A stretch of DNA of 33,195 bases, taken from Victivallales bacterium. GTDB lineage: Bacteria; Verrucomicrobiota; Lentisphaeria; Victivallales; SZUA-371. Shown one piece after another: positions 33,117 to 33,195 of the stretch. The notes below the pieces were generated by a model, which saw nothing but the letters and a program-made list of their open reading frames with translations, had not been told where the DNA came from and made no database searches. The translations under genes were made by a program, and so were the position numbers. Within the stretch, counting starts at the first letter, position 1; each line of letters starts with the position of its first letter. Location of the stretch: positions 1-33,195 of the forward strand of contig JAFGXT010000034.1 of the NCBI GenBank assembly GCA_016936495.1, written 5' to 3'.

Positions 33117-33195
33117 TTTGGGCATTTTACGTTTAAAAATGAAGATATTGAAAAAATCTTGCGCCTCAATTTTTGATTTTTTAAGGCCATAAAAT
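33097..33195 (-). repeat. Right arm of 99-bp inverted repeat, reaching the window edge
   Basis: Inverted copy of 31740-31838. The last base of the window still matches, so the arm may continue outside. Confidence 0.9.

Larger units (their letters stand above)
31740..33195. mobile_element. Inverted-repeat-bounded element carrying one DUF4236 gene (right end open)
   Basis: The two outer arms, 31740-31838 and 33195-33097, are inverted copies with 94 of 99 positions identical and no gaps; the outer 61 bases are perfect. Between them are short-repeat arrays and one AT-rich gene on the minus strand. No transposase is inside. It looks like a non-autonomous mobile cassette or a gene inserted between two copies of a dispersed repeat. 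The right arm reaches the window edge, so the true boundary, target duplication and any transposase beyond it cannot be seen. Confidence 0.6.

Overview
The window is about 33 kb of a bacterial chromosome of medium GC content. The cell has an outer membrane carrying lipopolysaccharide: it encodes the LPS transporter LptD and the heptose epimerase HldD, together with sugar-lipid glycosyltransferases. A GntR-type regulator fused to a solute-binding-protein domain lies beside a DUF1559-type pseudopilin (T-L-I-E-L-L leader) and a secreted beta-helix protein. That combination is familiar to me from Lentisphaerota (Victivallis-like bacteria). The assignment is an inference from gene content, not a database result.

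Layout. (1) 2-940: 3' part of a polyprenyl diphosphate synthase, then about 300 bp with little in it. (2) 5944-1249, minus strand: a housekeeping operon comF - accD - SRP RNA - rph - dnaX. The SRP RNA (4159-4274) sits 12 nt after the accD stop and ends in a T-run just before rph. (3) 6105-10486, plus strand: a sensor-to-secretion cassette of GntR/solute-binding regulator, pseudopilin and large secreted beta-helix protein, driven by a near-consensus promoter whose -35 box lies inside an inverted repeat. (4) 10529-17461: a surface-polysaccharide region with a GT2 polyprenyl-phosphate glycosyltransferase, two GT-C type membrane proteins, a WbaP-type initiating sugar-phosphate transferase and a GT4 glycosyltransferase. 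A decayed copy of the 3' end of one GT-C gene is left at 10529-10591. (5) 19764-17517, minus: a membrane protein with an HELCH metalloprotease motif, a Nif3-family protein and a small lipoprotein. (6) 19929-20399: a lone CheX-like protein lacking the usual catalytic Asn. (7) 25875-20408, minus: an unusual MDR dehydrogenase, then lptD and hldD. (8) 26070-31165, plus: an ETHE1/GloB-like metallo-beta-lactamase-fold hydrolase, then lipoprotein - yicC - cysE - yggS-type - panE.

(9) 31166 to the end is an accessory scar. It holds a broken RelB/ParE-like toxin-antitoxin pair (antitoxin truncated, toxin frameshifted in a G6 run), abutting a fragment of an Rhs/YD-repeat protein. Next comes an element bounded by 99-bp inverted arms (94/99 identical) that encloses one AT-rich DUF4236 gene and arrays of short repeats built on a shared GGCACCAC core. 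The right arm runs to the last base of the window, so its true end is not seen.

The strongest candidates for something undescribed are the inverted-repeat-bounded DUF4236 cassette, the regulator with a periplasmic-type ligand domain controlling a pseudopilin and beta-helix pair, and the HELCH protease/Nif3/lipoprotein operon.
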